The notes beneath the pieces were generated by a model. That model was not told where the DNA came from. It worked only from the letters and a program-made list of their open reading frames with translations, and made no database searches. Source: Drosophila persimilis (taxonomy: Eukaryota > Arthropoda > Insecta > Diptera > Drosophilidae). From it: DNA of 64,000 bases. Position numbers and translations under genes: made by a program. Shown one piece after another: positions 32,945 through 43,740 of the stretch. The stretch is from positions 1 through 64,000 of the forward strand of contig NW_020825390.1 of NCBI RefSeq assembly GCF_003286085.1, given 5' to 3'. Positions within the stretch are counted from its first letter, which is position 1; each line of letters begins with the position of its first letter.

Positions 32945-34210
32945 ATGGAATGGCAAAATATTAATGCCGCATTAGTTAAAATAAAAGAAAATTTTGATAA
33001 ATCATACAAGTGTCTAGCACAAAATAGGAATATTTCAAACGAAACTATAAGTAGACACGCGACAATATTAGTTGCATGTTTTAACCAAGCTCGTTCCCTG
33101 ATACACGACAATAAAGAAAAGTTAAATACTCAGCATTGGTCGTATGTATCAAGATTTTTGAATAGATTAAAAACAAATTTAAATAGCATCAAATCAAAAT
33201 ATTCACTAGACATAACTATACCTTCGATTTTGAATACTCCAGTATTAGTCGAGGAAGACACAAACACAGATTTAGAGGGCGAATCTGAAATCGCAAGCGG
33301 TTCAGATACACATATAAAAGAAGAAGACCTAGGCGACCTTACGATACCAGCGGTAATCACACTAACCAATCTAGTTGATTCTGAATCAGAGTCTATTACT
33401 GAAGTAAAAACTCTAAAAATGGCCATGTCACAACTAGAATTTCTTAAGCTAGCCGCTTCACTCATACCTGAGTTTAGTGGAAAGCCTGAGAATCTACAAA
33501 GTTTCATTGATGCTCTTAGCTTAGTGGATTCACTTAAGGGAACACATGAAACTACAGCAGTCAACCTAATAAAAACTAAACTCAAAGGCCATATTCGAAA
33601 CTTAATCACCACTGAACAAACAATAGTGTCCATAATAGACAAACTAACAAGCGGTATAAAAGGCGAATCAGCCAAAGCAATATCAGCTAAATTGTTCAAT
33701 CTGCAGCAAAAGCAAAAGACGGCAAGTCAATATATTCAAGAAGTTGAACAGTTGACAAGGGCTTTGCAATCGGCACATATGATTAACGGTGTATCGCAAG
33801 AATATGCCGAAGAATTGAGCCTACAAGTTGCTGTAAAATCAATCATAGGAAACAGCACAATTGACGAAGTTAGGTCTGTAATGAAATCACGAAATTTCAA
33901 TACAATGAGTGAGATTACAACTGTGTTCGTCGATAGTTGCACAGACGCAGTAGGACACCCAAATACAGTCCTATATGCTGCACAACCGAGATATAATACT
34001 AACCGAGCGTATAACCGCGGAAACTACCGTGGAAACTACCAAAATAATAATTATGGCAACAACAGAGGTAGAGGCCAATATAGAGGAAACTATAGAGGCC
34101 GCGGTAACTCATACAGAGGCCATAACAATAATAGTGGCAATAACAACAATGTGAGAATTGCCCAGAATGAATCGGGAAACTCACAACAGCCCTTAGGTAC
34201 GCAGCAATAG
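32945..34210 (+). CDS. mdg1/412-like gag
   Basis: Intact 421-codon ORF from ATG 32945. The N-terminal ~160 residues are helical and acidic toward the end. A capsid-like domain follows (LIPEFSGKPENLQSFIDALSLVDSL in part, about 170-330), and the tail is rich in Arg, Gly, Asn and Tyr (about 350-405, repeated NYRGN/RGRG units) instead of a CCHC knuckle, as in the mdg1/412 lineage. It forms the retroelement particle and binds its RNA through the RGG-like tail. The pol frame overlaps the end in the -1 phase, consistent with -1 frameshifting. Confidence 0.85.
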   Translation: MEWQNINAALVKIKENFDKSYKCLAQNRNISNETISRHATILVACFNQARSLIHDNKEKLNTQHWSYVSRFLNRLKTNLNSIKSKYSLDITIPSILNTPVLVEEDTNTDLEGESEIASGSDTHIKEEDLGDLTIPAVITLTNLVDSESESITEVKTLKMAMSQLEFLKLAASLIPEFSGKPENLQSFIDALSLVDSLKGTHETTAVNLIKTKLKGHIRNLITTEQTIVSIIDKLTSGIKGESAKAISAKLFNLQQKQKTASQYIQEVEQLTRALQSAHMINGVSQEYAEELSLQVAVKSIIGNSTIDEVRSVMKSRNFNTMSEITTVFVDSCTDAVGHPNTVLYAAQPRYNTNRAYNRGNYRGNYQNNNYGNNRGRGQYRGNYRGRGNSYRGHNNNSGNNNNVRIAQNESGNSQQPLGTQQ

Positions 34211-37200
34211 ACAGTAAAAAGGTTCATTCGATTAATCTTAGTATAAATATATTCGTAACATTCACAAACGTAGCTACAGGCAAGAAATTAATATTTTTGA
34301 TAGATACTGGTGCAGACATATCTCTGTTAAAAGACAATTCAGACACTTTTAATGACATAAACAAAAACAACAAAATAAATATCCAGGGAATTAATCAAGG
34401 ATTAATTCAATCTAAAGGAATGACATCCTTAGAAATACAAACAACTAAATATATAATTCCACACAACTTCCATATTGTCGAATCAACTTTTTCTATACCG
34501 TGTGACGGAATTTTAGGAATAGATTTTATTAAAAAATTTAATTGTCAACTAGATTTCACACCTTCAAAAGATCTGCTCATAATAAGACCAGACAATCTAA
34601 ACTACCCTATTTATGTTCCCATAAATCACAGCTCTGGTAACAATACAATAGTGTTACCAGCACGATCCGAAGTTGTCCGTAAAATTGAGTTAACTTCAAA
34701 TGAAGATAGCATTTTTATTCCGAACCAGGAAATTCAACCTGGTATATATGCAGCAAACACAGTCGTAACAACTGCAAATGCATTCGTCCGTTTACTTAAT
34801 ACAACTAGTACCGACAAAATGATCAATATAAATAAGTTGAATTATGAACCATTAGCAAATTATGATATATCCGAAATAAATAATGAAACTAGAACGAACG
34901 ATGTTATATCAAAGTTATCTAAAAATTTTCCAAAACTATTTAATAAACAATTAAAAGAACTTTGTTGTAACTACGCAGACATATTCGGACTTGATACCGA
35001 ATCAATAACAACCAATAATTTTTACAAGCAGAAACTAAGATTAAAAGATAAGGAACCTGTATATATAAAAAAATTATAGAAATCCTCATAGTCAAAAAGA
35101 CGAAATCCAAGCTCAAGTCGATAAACTAATCAAAGATAGAATAGTTGAACCGTCAGCCTCAGAATACAACAGTCCACTTTTACTAGTACCAAAGAAATCC
35201 ATAGACAACAAAAAGAAAAAATGGCGATTAGTAGTTGACTATCGCCAAATTAATAAAAAATTACTATCCGATAAATTTCCACTTCCTAGGATCGATGATA
35301 TCTTGGATCAACTAGGAAGAGCAAAATATTTCTCTTGCCTTGACTTAATGTCAGGATTCCATCAGATTGAGCTAGACGAAAACTCTAGAGATATAACATC
35401 CTTTTCAACGAGCAACGGCTCTTATCGCTTCACGCGATTACCATTTGGTTTGAAAATAGCTCCCAATTCATTCCAAAGAATGATGACTATCGCATTCTCT
35501 GGACTTGAACCATCACAAGCATTCCTCTATATGGATGACTTAATAGTAATCGGTTGTTCCGAAAAACACATGCTTAACAATTTAATTAGTGTTTTTGACA
35601 TGTGTAGGAAACACAACTTGAAACTACATCCTGAAAAATGTTCATTTTTCATGCATGAAGTCACATTTTTGGGCCACAAATGCACAGATAAGGGAATCTT
35701 ACCAGATGACAAAAAGTTTGACGTCATATTAAATTATCCAGTCCCACATGACTCTGATAGCGCTAGACGTTTTATAGCATTTTGTAATTACTATAACAAG
35801 CATATAACAAGATTAAATAAAAAGAATGTTCCATTTGAATGGACTAATGACTGTCAAAATGCATTTGAATATCTTAAAGCTCAATTAATAAAGCCTACTC
35901 TGTTACAATATCCAGATTTTACGAAAGAATTTTGTATAATCACCGATGCTAGTAAGCAAGCCTGTGGTGCAGTGCTAACACAAGCCCACAACGGAACTCA
36001 ACTCCCAATAGCTTACGCATCGAGAGCATTTACCAAAGGAGAAAGTAACAAAAGTACGACGGAACAAGAGTTAACAGCTATTTATTGGGTAATCACCAAA
36101 TTTAGACCCTATGTCTACGGAACTCATTTCATAGTAAAAACAGACCATAGACCACTAACATTTTTGTTTTCAATGACAAACCCCAGTTCTAAATTAACGC
36201 GTATGAGACTTGAATTAGAGGAGTATAATTTTACTGTAGAGTACCTAAGAGGCAAAGATAATTTTGTAGCCGATGCATTGTCACGGATAACAATATCTGA
36301 ACTAAAAGACATACAAAATAAAGTCCTGAAAGTCACTACCAGGTATCAAAGTAGACAAAAATTCTGCGCAGAAAACAACAAAGTAGAGATGCCAAAGCAA
36401 TCTACCGAAACAGCTTCTCAGCCCAACGTATACGAAGTCATTAATAATGATGAAGTACGTAAAGTAGTGACCTTGCATATAAAAGATATGCTATGTTTCT
36501 TTAAACATGGTCAGAAAATTATAGCAAGAATTGATATTGGAGATTTATATACTAATAATGGAAATATTGACTTAGGACAACTATTTCCAAGGCTAGAAAA
36601 AGAAGCCGGTATATTAAAAATCAGCCAATTGAAAATGGCACCGTGGGAAAATATCTTTGAAAAGGTTTCAATAGATAATTTCAAAATTATGGGCAATAAA
36701 ATATTGAAAACATTGAGAGTAGCGCTACTCAACCCGGTGACCACATTAACAAATGTTAAAGAGAAAGAAGCTATATTGTCTACACTACATGATGATCCAG
36801 TACAAGGAGGTCACACAGGCATTGCAAAAACCTTGGCCAAGGTCAAAAGACATTATTACTGGAAAGGTATGACTCGCGATATAACAGAGCACATCCGGAA
36901 ATGTCAGAAATGTCAAAAAGCAAAAACGACAACAAATATAAAGACCCCTTTAACAATTACAGAAACCCCGATGAAGGCTTTTGACAGAGTGATAGTGGAT
37001 ACAATTGGTCCACTACCCAAGTCAGAAAAAGGCAATGAATATGCAGTCACGCTCATATGTGACTTGACTAAATATCTAGTTGCTATACCTGTCGAAAATA
37101 AAAGCGCAGCAACTGTTGCAACGGCAATATTTGAATCATTTATTCTCAAGTACGGTCCAATGAAGACGTTCATTTCGGACATGGGAACGGAATATAAAAA

Positions 37201-37801
37201 TTCAATTATAAACGATTTGTGCAAATATTTAAAAATAAAAAATATAACATCAACTGCACACCATCATCAAACTGTTGGAACAATAGAAAGGAGCCACAGA
37301 ACATTTAACGAATACATACGATCCTATATATCAGTAAATAAAACTGATTGGGACGTATGGCTTCCATATTTTGTTTATTGTTTCAATACAACCCCCTCTA
37401 TGGCACATAATTATTGTCCATATGAGTTAGTATTTGGTAAGACTAATAATCTACCTAAATATTTTGATAGCATAAGTAATATAGAACCTATATATAACAT
37501 AGAAGACTACGCTAAAGAAAGTAGATATAGATTAGAAGTAGCATACAAAAGAGCAAGAAATATGCTCGAGTTAAATAAACAGAAAAATAAGGAATTATAT
37601 GATTTAAAAACTAGGAACATAACGCTATCAATAGGAGATAAAGTTCTACTAAAAAACGAAGTAGGCCATAAGCTAGATCTTAAATACACAGGGCCCTATA
37701 TAGTTGAAAAAATCGAAGATAATGATAATATAGTTATTTCCGGAAATAAGAATAAAAAACAAACAGTTCACAAAGATAGGTTAAAATCTTTTAATTCATA
37801 A
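34201..37801 (+). pseudogene. mdg1/412-like pol with a single frame break
   Basis: Protease (IDTGADISLL near 34300) to 35079, then an interruption: an A7 run at about 35068-35074 appears to have one extra base and leads to TAG. From 35100 the other frame reads RT (WRLVVDYRQIN, LMSGFHQIEL, YMDDLIV near 35530), RNase H (ITDASKQACGAVL), the integrase HHCC zinc finger (HDDPVQGGHTG, CQKCQKAK), core D residues (VDTIGPL, SDMGTEY), glutamate (GTIERSHR) and a C-terminal domain, ending at 37801. No other stop was found. The break could be natural, a sequencing error in a homopolymer, or a slippage site. Product: protease, polymerase and integrase for transposition. Confidence 0.85.
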
Positions 37802-38024
37802 CAGACACAAAATAAAACAAATAAAATACAAAAAAAAAAGAAAAAAAATTTAATTATACAAGATGTGCAAAAAGATATGTATACACAAAAAAAAAAAAAA
37901 AAAAAAAAACATTAAATACATTACAAATACAAAAAAATCCTCAAAACAAAATTTTTTATATATATAAAATAAATTTAAGTAAAATAACTACATTTAATTA
38001 CGTTATTTTTCAAAAGGAGGGAGA
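37802..38024 (+). other. 3' non-coding region and polypurine tract
   Basis: A-rich spacer with an A19-type run near 37890, ending in the polypurine tract AAAAGGAGGGAGA directly before the 3' LTR. There is no env. Confidence 0.8.
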
Positions 38025-38361
38025 TGTGGTATGTGCATATATTGAGTGTACACTGTACCCAATGGTTAACAATAAATGTATCAGCAACACATTGTTGCAG
38101 TACACAAACAAAACCACTTCAAGTGAGCGTGCAATATGATCGCCGCTTATGCGCTAAGCTAAGTCAGCATTCCCACGCTGACCACTTGAAGCATATATAT
38201 ATATACACATATGTACATACGGCTCTTGCCCTCTCGATTATGCTGATAAGACAAATATGTATAAAGCCGCTCCGCTGTTGGCGTAACCGGCAGCGCAGCT
38301 ATGCGGTCTGAGTTATAAGAATAAATTCAATAAAGATATTCAAAAAACCGAAGTCAAACGG
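38025..38361 (+). repeat. 3' LTR of mdg1/412-like element, left part
   Basis: It matches 31295-31629 with a few substitutions and a TA-repeat indel. It stops at AAACGG, a 6-base word also present in H1 just before the joined sequence (about 43573-43578). Confidence 0.9.
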
Positions 38362-38523
38362 GATGCTGAAAATGAAACAAATATAGAAAATTATATATCA
38401 CAAGCCAGTAATAAAAATAAATCGTCCACAAATAAAATTAAAGCCAAAAAAAATTTATTTCAACTACTAATTCAGGCATCTCCCCCAACAATGACCATGA
38501 GTAGATCTTCACCCCTGACGGAG
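38362..38523 (+). repeat. 162-bp direct repeat, left copy
   Basis: Identical to 43579-43740 except two substitutions. It encodes the gag segment from DAENET to SPLTE. Confidence 0.95.
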
Positions 38524-39978
38524 CTAGAAAATAGCAATGACTTGGTCAAAAATTGGCTCAGGGATATGCCAATGACTAGGACCCTCAACACGGCAGTCAT
38601 CCCTGCCCCCATTATTACCCCCGGTAAAAGATTGAATAGGGACATGGACAGCACTGACGAGGACAAATCCCCCGTTGGCACACCGAGAATGGACCTTGAT
38701 CTTGACCTTAACACCCCAAAATTCCAAAGCATCGCCGCCAAAAAGTTTGCCTCCGAGTTCAAGAATGTAAAAAAGCACAACTCCACTGAGGCAAACAGGC
38801 TATCAACGTCACCTCCCAAGAAGAAAGGTAATGACACTGGGGTGTCACACGTCGTCCCTGTGCCAAACGAAAATGCTCAGCCTTGTCCACTCCACACAAT
38901 GAATAGGCATAGCAAAGATCTCAATGACAGCGAAAGTAACCATATCGAACAGCCTGAGCTCCTTCCATGGCAGGTAGTGCCATCGAGCAAGAGAGTGCCT
39001 TCTATTCACATAGCTGGTGTCAAAGCTATTGTTCCCCTACTAGAACAACTAAATTATACAGCGGGTGTGGACAGCTTCAAAACGAAAAGCACCCCAGGGA
39101 ACGGTATCAGAATCCAATGCGTTGATATGAACGCCCATAGGAAAATAACACAACTCCTCCACGACCAAAAGTTGCTAATGCATACGCACCAGCCAAACGG
39201 TCAGCGTGGTGCACGTTATATTCTGAGACACCTGCACTACTCGACGACGAATGAGTGGATTTCTGCTGAATTAAAAAAAAGGGCCTTCGTCGTCAGATTC
39301 TGCGCCAACATGAAGCATGTAGCTACAGGAAGGCCAATAAACATGTTCGATCTAGAGATTGAGCAGAAAAGGGATGGCTCGCATGACGAAATTCTAAAGA
39401 TAAATGTATTAGGAGGACAGTCAGTGGCATTTGAAAAAAAGCTGCCACCCAGGAATCCTCTGCAATGCCACAGGTGCCAGGCCTATGGTCACACCAGAAA
39501 CTATTGCCGGAACGAGCCCAAATGCATGAAGTGTGCCAGAGGCCACCTCTCAACCGAATGCACGAAGCCCAGGCACACCCCAGCCAAGTGCGCAAACTGC
39601 GACGGGGAACATGTCAGCTGCTTTAAGGGCTGTCCAGCCTTTAAAGCCGCCAGAAGCAGGCTCAAGGTGAACAAACTGATCAACGATGATAGACTCACAA
39701 AGCAAGCTTTAGGGAGGCCCAGCGCATGGGAGCAGATATCCAAACGTCCTCAAACATTCCGAGTGGCCCCCTTTCCAGCAGGTAGCCATCGCAGGGATGT
39801 GAGTGGCTGTGACGAGGGCCGAAGTGGACCAGTGAGGGGCTTCACAAACCCTTTCTCTGGCAGAAATGTCCAACCCAAGCCCAGCCACCATAGTACCGAA
39901 ATCAAGAGAAGGCTTACCAAGATTAAGAACAGAGAAAAGAGAAAAGAGAAAACAAACAACCAGCCAAAAAAAGGATAA
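38362..39978 (+). pseudogene. H1 gag, C-terminal two thirds
   Basis: The frame is open from the junction to 39978; the first internal ATG is at 38491. It shows SPLTELENSNDLVKNWL, an acidic/Ser/Pro region, the jockey-clade gag core (WQVVPSSKRVPSIHIAG, GNGIRIQCVDMNAH, LMHTHQPNGQRGARYILRH, FVVRFCANMKH) and three zinc knuckles (CHRCQAYGHTRNYC, CMKCARGHLSTEC, CANCDGEHVSC) at about 39460-39630. A basic tail ends at TAA 39976-39978. It is homologous to T1 ORF1 but clearly diverged. HeT-A-type gag localises RNA to telomeres; this role is inferred. Its N-terminus lies 5 kb away at 43258-43740. Confidence 0.8.
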
Positions 39979-40300
39979 AGTAGGGAAAGGACGGATAGCT
40001 CCTATAGCCGTGGACATGAATCCCAACCCAGCCGCCAGCCATCTGGAGAAATTCCAGAATAGACTGCGAGAGGAGCAGATTGCACTCTCACAGTCCTCTA
40101 AAACAATGGCAGTGGGTCCGGCCGAACCTGAAAGCAAGCGATTTGAAGAAAGGCTGAACAAGATCGAAGCCAGCATAAGTGACATCCTGGCTGCCATCAG
40201 TCAACTAGGCAGTCTAGTGCAGAGCCTTCCCTCCAACGACAAGTCCGTGCCTCTCAGGGCAGACAGAGATAACAGCAGCCAAATGGAAGAAGACAACTAA
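39979..40300 (+). pseudogene. H1 gag coiled-coil tail in a shifted frame
   Basis: The frame read at 39866-40300 contains SHLEKFQNRLREEQ and FEERLNKIEASISDILAAI, matching the gag C-terminus of T1 (HLAKFQQKLRDEQ, LSRLEAKIDSLFSAI). It is out of frame with the knuckle part. The change falls at an A7 run near 39966, so one indel probably split a longer gag. Confidence 0.7.
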
Positions 40301-40369
40301 AATGACTTATGTTAATATCACAGGCAACATTGACATCCAGCCAATAAAAATTTATTCATGCACACAAAC

Positions 40370-40515
40370 AACAGCAGCAACAACAACAATTCCAATACGT
40401 TAAGGGTAGCCTTTTGGAATGCCTGTGGAATAAAAAATAAAATGATTAAATCAGAAACTCATATGACAAATGTGAACATACATGGTCATCGAAACAAGGG
40501 TCAAGCAGGATGCAT
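40370..40515 (+). pseudogene. Endonuclease scar: first codons of an ORF2 in H1
   Basis: The sequence reads LRVAFWNACGIKNKM, aligned with IAFWNACGVTNKL at the start of the T1 endonuclease. After a short divergent stretch, in another frame, MVIETRVKQD aligns with MVIETRTRA in T1. Homology stops at about 40515, where the A-rich repeats begin. So H1 once had an ORF2, of which only the first two endonuclease motifs remain. Confidence 0.75.
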
Positions 40516-42690
40516 GGAATCACCCAATTTTGCTCGACAAATCCTGGGCTGGTCCTTGATTATTGACACCTTACCACCTGAAATGTAAATAAATAAAGTT
40601 AAAATCATTACAAAAAATCATTAAAAGCCAATAAATATAACAACAAAAACTACTTACCAAATTTATCATGAATCTGAAAATAGAAAAACCTGAAAGCAAA
40701 ACAAAATATAAAATAACTATTTACATAACAAATTAATTTAAATAAATACTCAAACAATTTGTAGACATCAGGAGCGGCAGCCCTTCCAAGAGACACGCTT
40801 GAAAAACCATTTACATTGGAATAAAGCTGCACCAAAATGTGGCGAAGGCCCCTCACGTCATACATGGAATCACCCAACTTTGCTCTACAAATTCTAAGCT
40901 GGTCCTTGATTGCTGACACCTTACCACCTGAAATGTAAATAAATAAAGTTAAAATCATCACAAAAAAAATCATTTAAAGCCAATAAACTACCCACCAAAT
41001 CTATCATACATACATACATACAAAATAACTATTTACATAACAATCAATGTCAGTAAATACGCAAACAAGTTGTAGACATCAAGCGCAACAGCCAGTGAAA
41101 ATAAAACAAATATCAGTCATCAAAAGCCAACAAATATAACAATAAATACTTACCTTTGTATGTGACACCTTACCACCAAACCAGCCAAAAATAAAACTGC
41201 AGATAAAATAAAATTTCAATTGGCGTAAAAACAATTGAAATCACTTTTTCTTTTTCACACCAATTTTCTTTAAACCTGAAAATAAAACACTATACTCTTT
41301 AAAAGTCAACAAATATAACAACATAAATTACCTAACTTGATTGCTGACACTCTATTACCAAACCTGTAAATAAAATAAAATTAAATTCAGCCAAAATACA
41401 ATTTAAAACACTTACCAAATCTGCCGCAAACCTGAAAATAAAACAACCAAAGTCCTAAAAAAAAAAAAAAAGAGCCAACAAATATAACAACATAAACTAC
41501 ACAAAATTACATACAAATTATTACAAAGCTGAAGACAAAACCTGCCAATTAAATAAATAAAACACATATTGGTGTACGAAATTAGCTGTATGTACATAAT
41601 AAATTTACATGTGTATGTCAGCAACTAAGTAAGCAGCCAGAAGACATCCCAACGCAACATCCAGTGAATCAACTTGAAAATAAAATAATTATATTCAATA
41701 AAAGCCAACAAATATAAAAACAAAAATTACTTAACTTGAATGCCGACAATTTACCACCAAACCTATAACATATAAACCTGCAAATAAAACAAAATTAAAT
41801 TCAGCCAAAATACAATTCAAAACACTTACCAAATCTGCAGCAAACCTGAAAGTAAAACAAAATTTAAAACGTCAGCAACTAAGCAAGCAACCAGAAGACA
41901 TCCCAACACAACATCCAGGGAATCAACTTGAAAATAAAATAATTATATTCAATAAAAGCCAACAAATATAAAAACAAAAATTACTTAACTTGAATGCCGA
42001 CAATTTACCACCAAACCTACAAAATATAAACCTGCAAATAAAATAAAATTAAATTCAGCCAAAATACAATTCAGAACACTTACCAAATCTGCAGCAAACC
42101 TGAAAATAAAACAAAATTTAAAACGTCAGCAACTAAGCAAGCAACCAGAAGACATCCCAACACAACATCCAGGGAATCAACTTGAAAATAAAATAATCAT
42201 ATTCAATAAAAGCCAACAAATATAAAAACAAAAATTACTTAACTTTAGTGCCGACAATTTACCACCAAACCTACAAAATATAAACCTGCAAATAAAATAA
42301 AATTAAATTCAGCCAAAATACAATTCAGAACACTTGCCAAATCTGCAGCAAACCTGAAAATAAAACAAAATTTAAAAAAATAATCAGTCAAAACACAAAT
42401 CAATTCACTTACTACGATAGCCATCAAACTAACCAATCAAAACCTGCAAATAAAATACAATCAAAATCAGCCAAAACAGAAATAGACTCGCTTACCAAAT
42501 ACAACGCAAAACTCCAAATAAACCAATTGAACCTGCAAATAGAATACATTTAATAATCAGCCAAAACACAAATTAATTCACTTACTACGATAGCTTCCAA
42601 ACAAACCAATCAAAACCTGCAAATAAAATACAAACAAAACATAAACCTGAAAACAAAATAATATTAAAATCAGCCAGGAGTTTCATATTC
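40512..42690 (+). repeat. H1 A-rich 3' UTR made of tandem repeats
   Basis: The plus strand is very rich in A and C and poor in G. Two units of about 351 bp start with GCATGGAATCACCCA (40512) and ACATGGAATCACCCA (40862). Further on, three units of 254 bp are phased by GTCAGCAACTAAG at 41617, 41871 and 42125. More diverged units follow to about 42690, many beginning AACCTGCAAATAAAATA. No coding potential on the plus strand. The strand bias and irregular repeats resemble the HeT-A 3' UTR. The antisense strand carries regular splice-like signals (see separate entry). Confidence 0.85.
40640..42640 (-). promoter_or_regulatory. Array of antisense splice-like sites in the H1 3' UTR
   Basis: On the minus strand, pyrimidine-rich acceptors (TTTTATTTTCAG or TTTTATTTGCAG) alternate with donors (GTAAGTG, GTAAATTG). 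In the 254-bp unit, for example around 42064-42107, an acceptor TTTTGTTTTATTTTCAG is followed by the 16-nt block GTTTGCTGCAGATTTG and then GTAAGTG. The next acceptor ends about 52 nt on. The pattern recurs in every unit. Donors can be read at about 40652, 41150, 41411, 41825, 42078, 42408, 42490 and 42584, with a few degenerate ones. These are predictions; no transcript evidence is available. Confidence 0.5.
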
Positions 42691-43257
42691 ATCCACAGAA
42701 AGAAGCATATGCGTCGCCGTTCTTCTTAGAGTTGCACCGATTGGATTCGGCCAGGAAAAGAGGGACGAGGCGATGCCGCGCTTGCGTTGCCGATGCTTGG
42801 AGGTCTCCCTGTCGTCCATGCCTCCGTTTCGCACCGGATGAGGGGTCCAGGAGCGGCGTTACAAAATTTTTATACCTAAGTCAAAAAAAAGAACAAGAAA
42901 ACACAAGCCAATCTTAACTTTGTTTACAAAAGCCAGTAATCGATAACTGTATAGTATTTTTCTGTATATTTTATCAATGTTACCGTAATGTTAAAAAAAT
43001 ACCTAAATGTTAAAAAAATTGTAAAAGTTTCCATAAATAATGTTAAATGTTGCTAATAGTGATAAGAACATTAATAAAGATTGCGTCAGGGTCACTCTAA
43101 GTGCTCTGAGCAAGTTTATACATCAAAAAAAGCAAAAAATTAATAAAATAAAACATAAAAAAATACTACAATCAAGGGCCACTAAAGGAATTAAATAAAA
43201 GCAATTAAAAACAAACAAAGAGGTGTTGAGCAAAAAGAACAAAATTTTTCTCTGGAG
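42691..43257 (+). promoter_or_regulatory. H1 3' end and 5' UTR/promoter-like region
   Basis: A GC-rich block of about 170 bp (42700-42870), unlike the flanking A-rich DNA, is followed by AT-rich sequence with an AATAAAG signal near 43073. Then GTGCTCTGAGCAAG and an A-rich leader run to the gag ATG at 43258. In HeT-A the promoter is known to lie at the 3' end of the upstream neighbour. The position of this block between repeats and gag fits such a role, which is inferred. Confidence 0.45.
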
Positions 43258-43740
43258 ATGGAAGAGACAAACATGAAGCCCAGCCCCGATTCGGACAAAC
43301 CAACTGTTGCGCATAGGAAACCAACAGGTGGGTGCATCTCACTCTCGTCCAACTCGGATCTCGAGGGGTGCTCCCCTCCGAGAGCCGGGTCGAGAGCCAC
43401 TTTTCCATTTTCCATAACTGTTCCCACGCAGCGTCACGGCCAGCAACATGTTGAGCCAACGTCAGACCCGCTACATATAAATGTAGCTGAAACAAACATT
43501 CCTAAACATGTTGCTGAAGACGAAGTAGAGATGACATCAGACCTGCAACATATAAATGTAGAGAACAAAAAAAAACGGGATGCTGAAAATGAAACAAATA
43601 AAGAAAATTATATATCACAAGCCAGTAATAAAAATAAATCGTCCACAAATAAAATTAAAGCCAAAAAAAATTTATTTCAACCACTAATTCAGGCATCTCC
43701 CCCAACAATGACCATGAGTAGATCTTCACCCCTGACGGAG
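43258..43740 (+). pseudogene. H1 gag N-terminus
   Basis: ATG 43258 opens a frame that runs 161 codons to the junction with the LTR fragment. It contains LSSNSDLEGCSPPRAGSR and two HINV/HINVE segments, then enters the 162-bp repeat. It supplies the gag start missing from 38362. The frame does not stop but continues into the LTR piece and then T1 ORF2. Confidence 0.75.
43579..43740 (+). repeat. 162-bp direct repeat, right copy
   Basis: Partner of 38362-38523. It is preceded by native gag sequence and followed by LTR sequence. Confidence 0.95.

Larger units (their letters stand above)
38362..43740 (+). mobile_element. HeT-A-like gag-only LINE H1, inserted in permuted form
   Basis: Left to right the block holds the gag C-terminal two thirds, gag tail, an endonuclease scar, about 2.2 kb of A-rich tandem repeats, a promoter-like region and then the gag N-terminus. 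It ends 162 bp after the point in gag where it began, so its two ends are a 162-bp direct repeat (38362-38523 and 43579-43740, two differences) and the repeat unit is 5217 bp. The order equals a circular permutation, or a slice through a head-to-tail dimer. Gag without RT plus a long repetitive A-rich 3' UTR is the HeT-A architecture. Confidence 0.8.

Noticed and set aside
38024..38311. 95-codon ORF in the mdg1-like 3' LTR (also 31303-31554)
   Set aside because: It lies within the LTR, repeated in both copies, with no domain and interrupted by LTR variation.
41617..42380. Regular direct repeats that could be mistaken for a CRISPR array or satellite
   Set aside because: Units are 254 bp, contiguous, diverged and A-rich, with no constant short repeat and unique spacers, and the setting is eukaryotic. 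They belong to the 3' UTR of a LINE.
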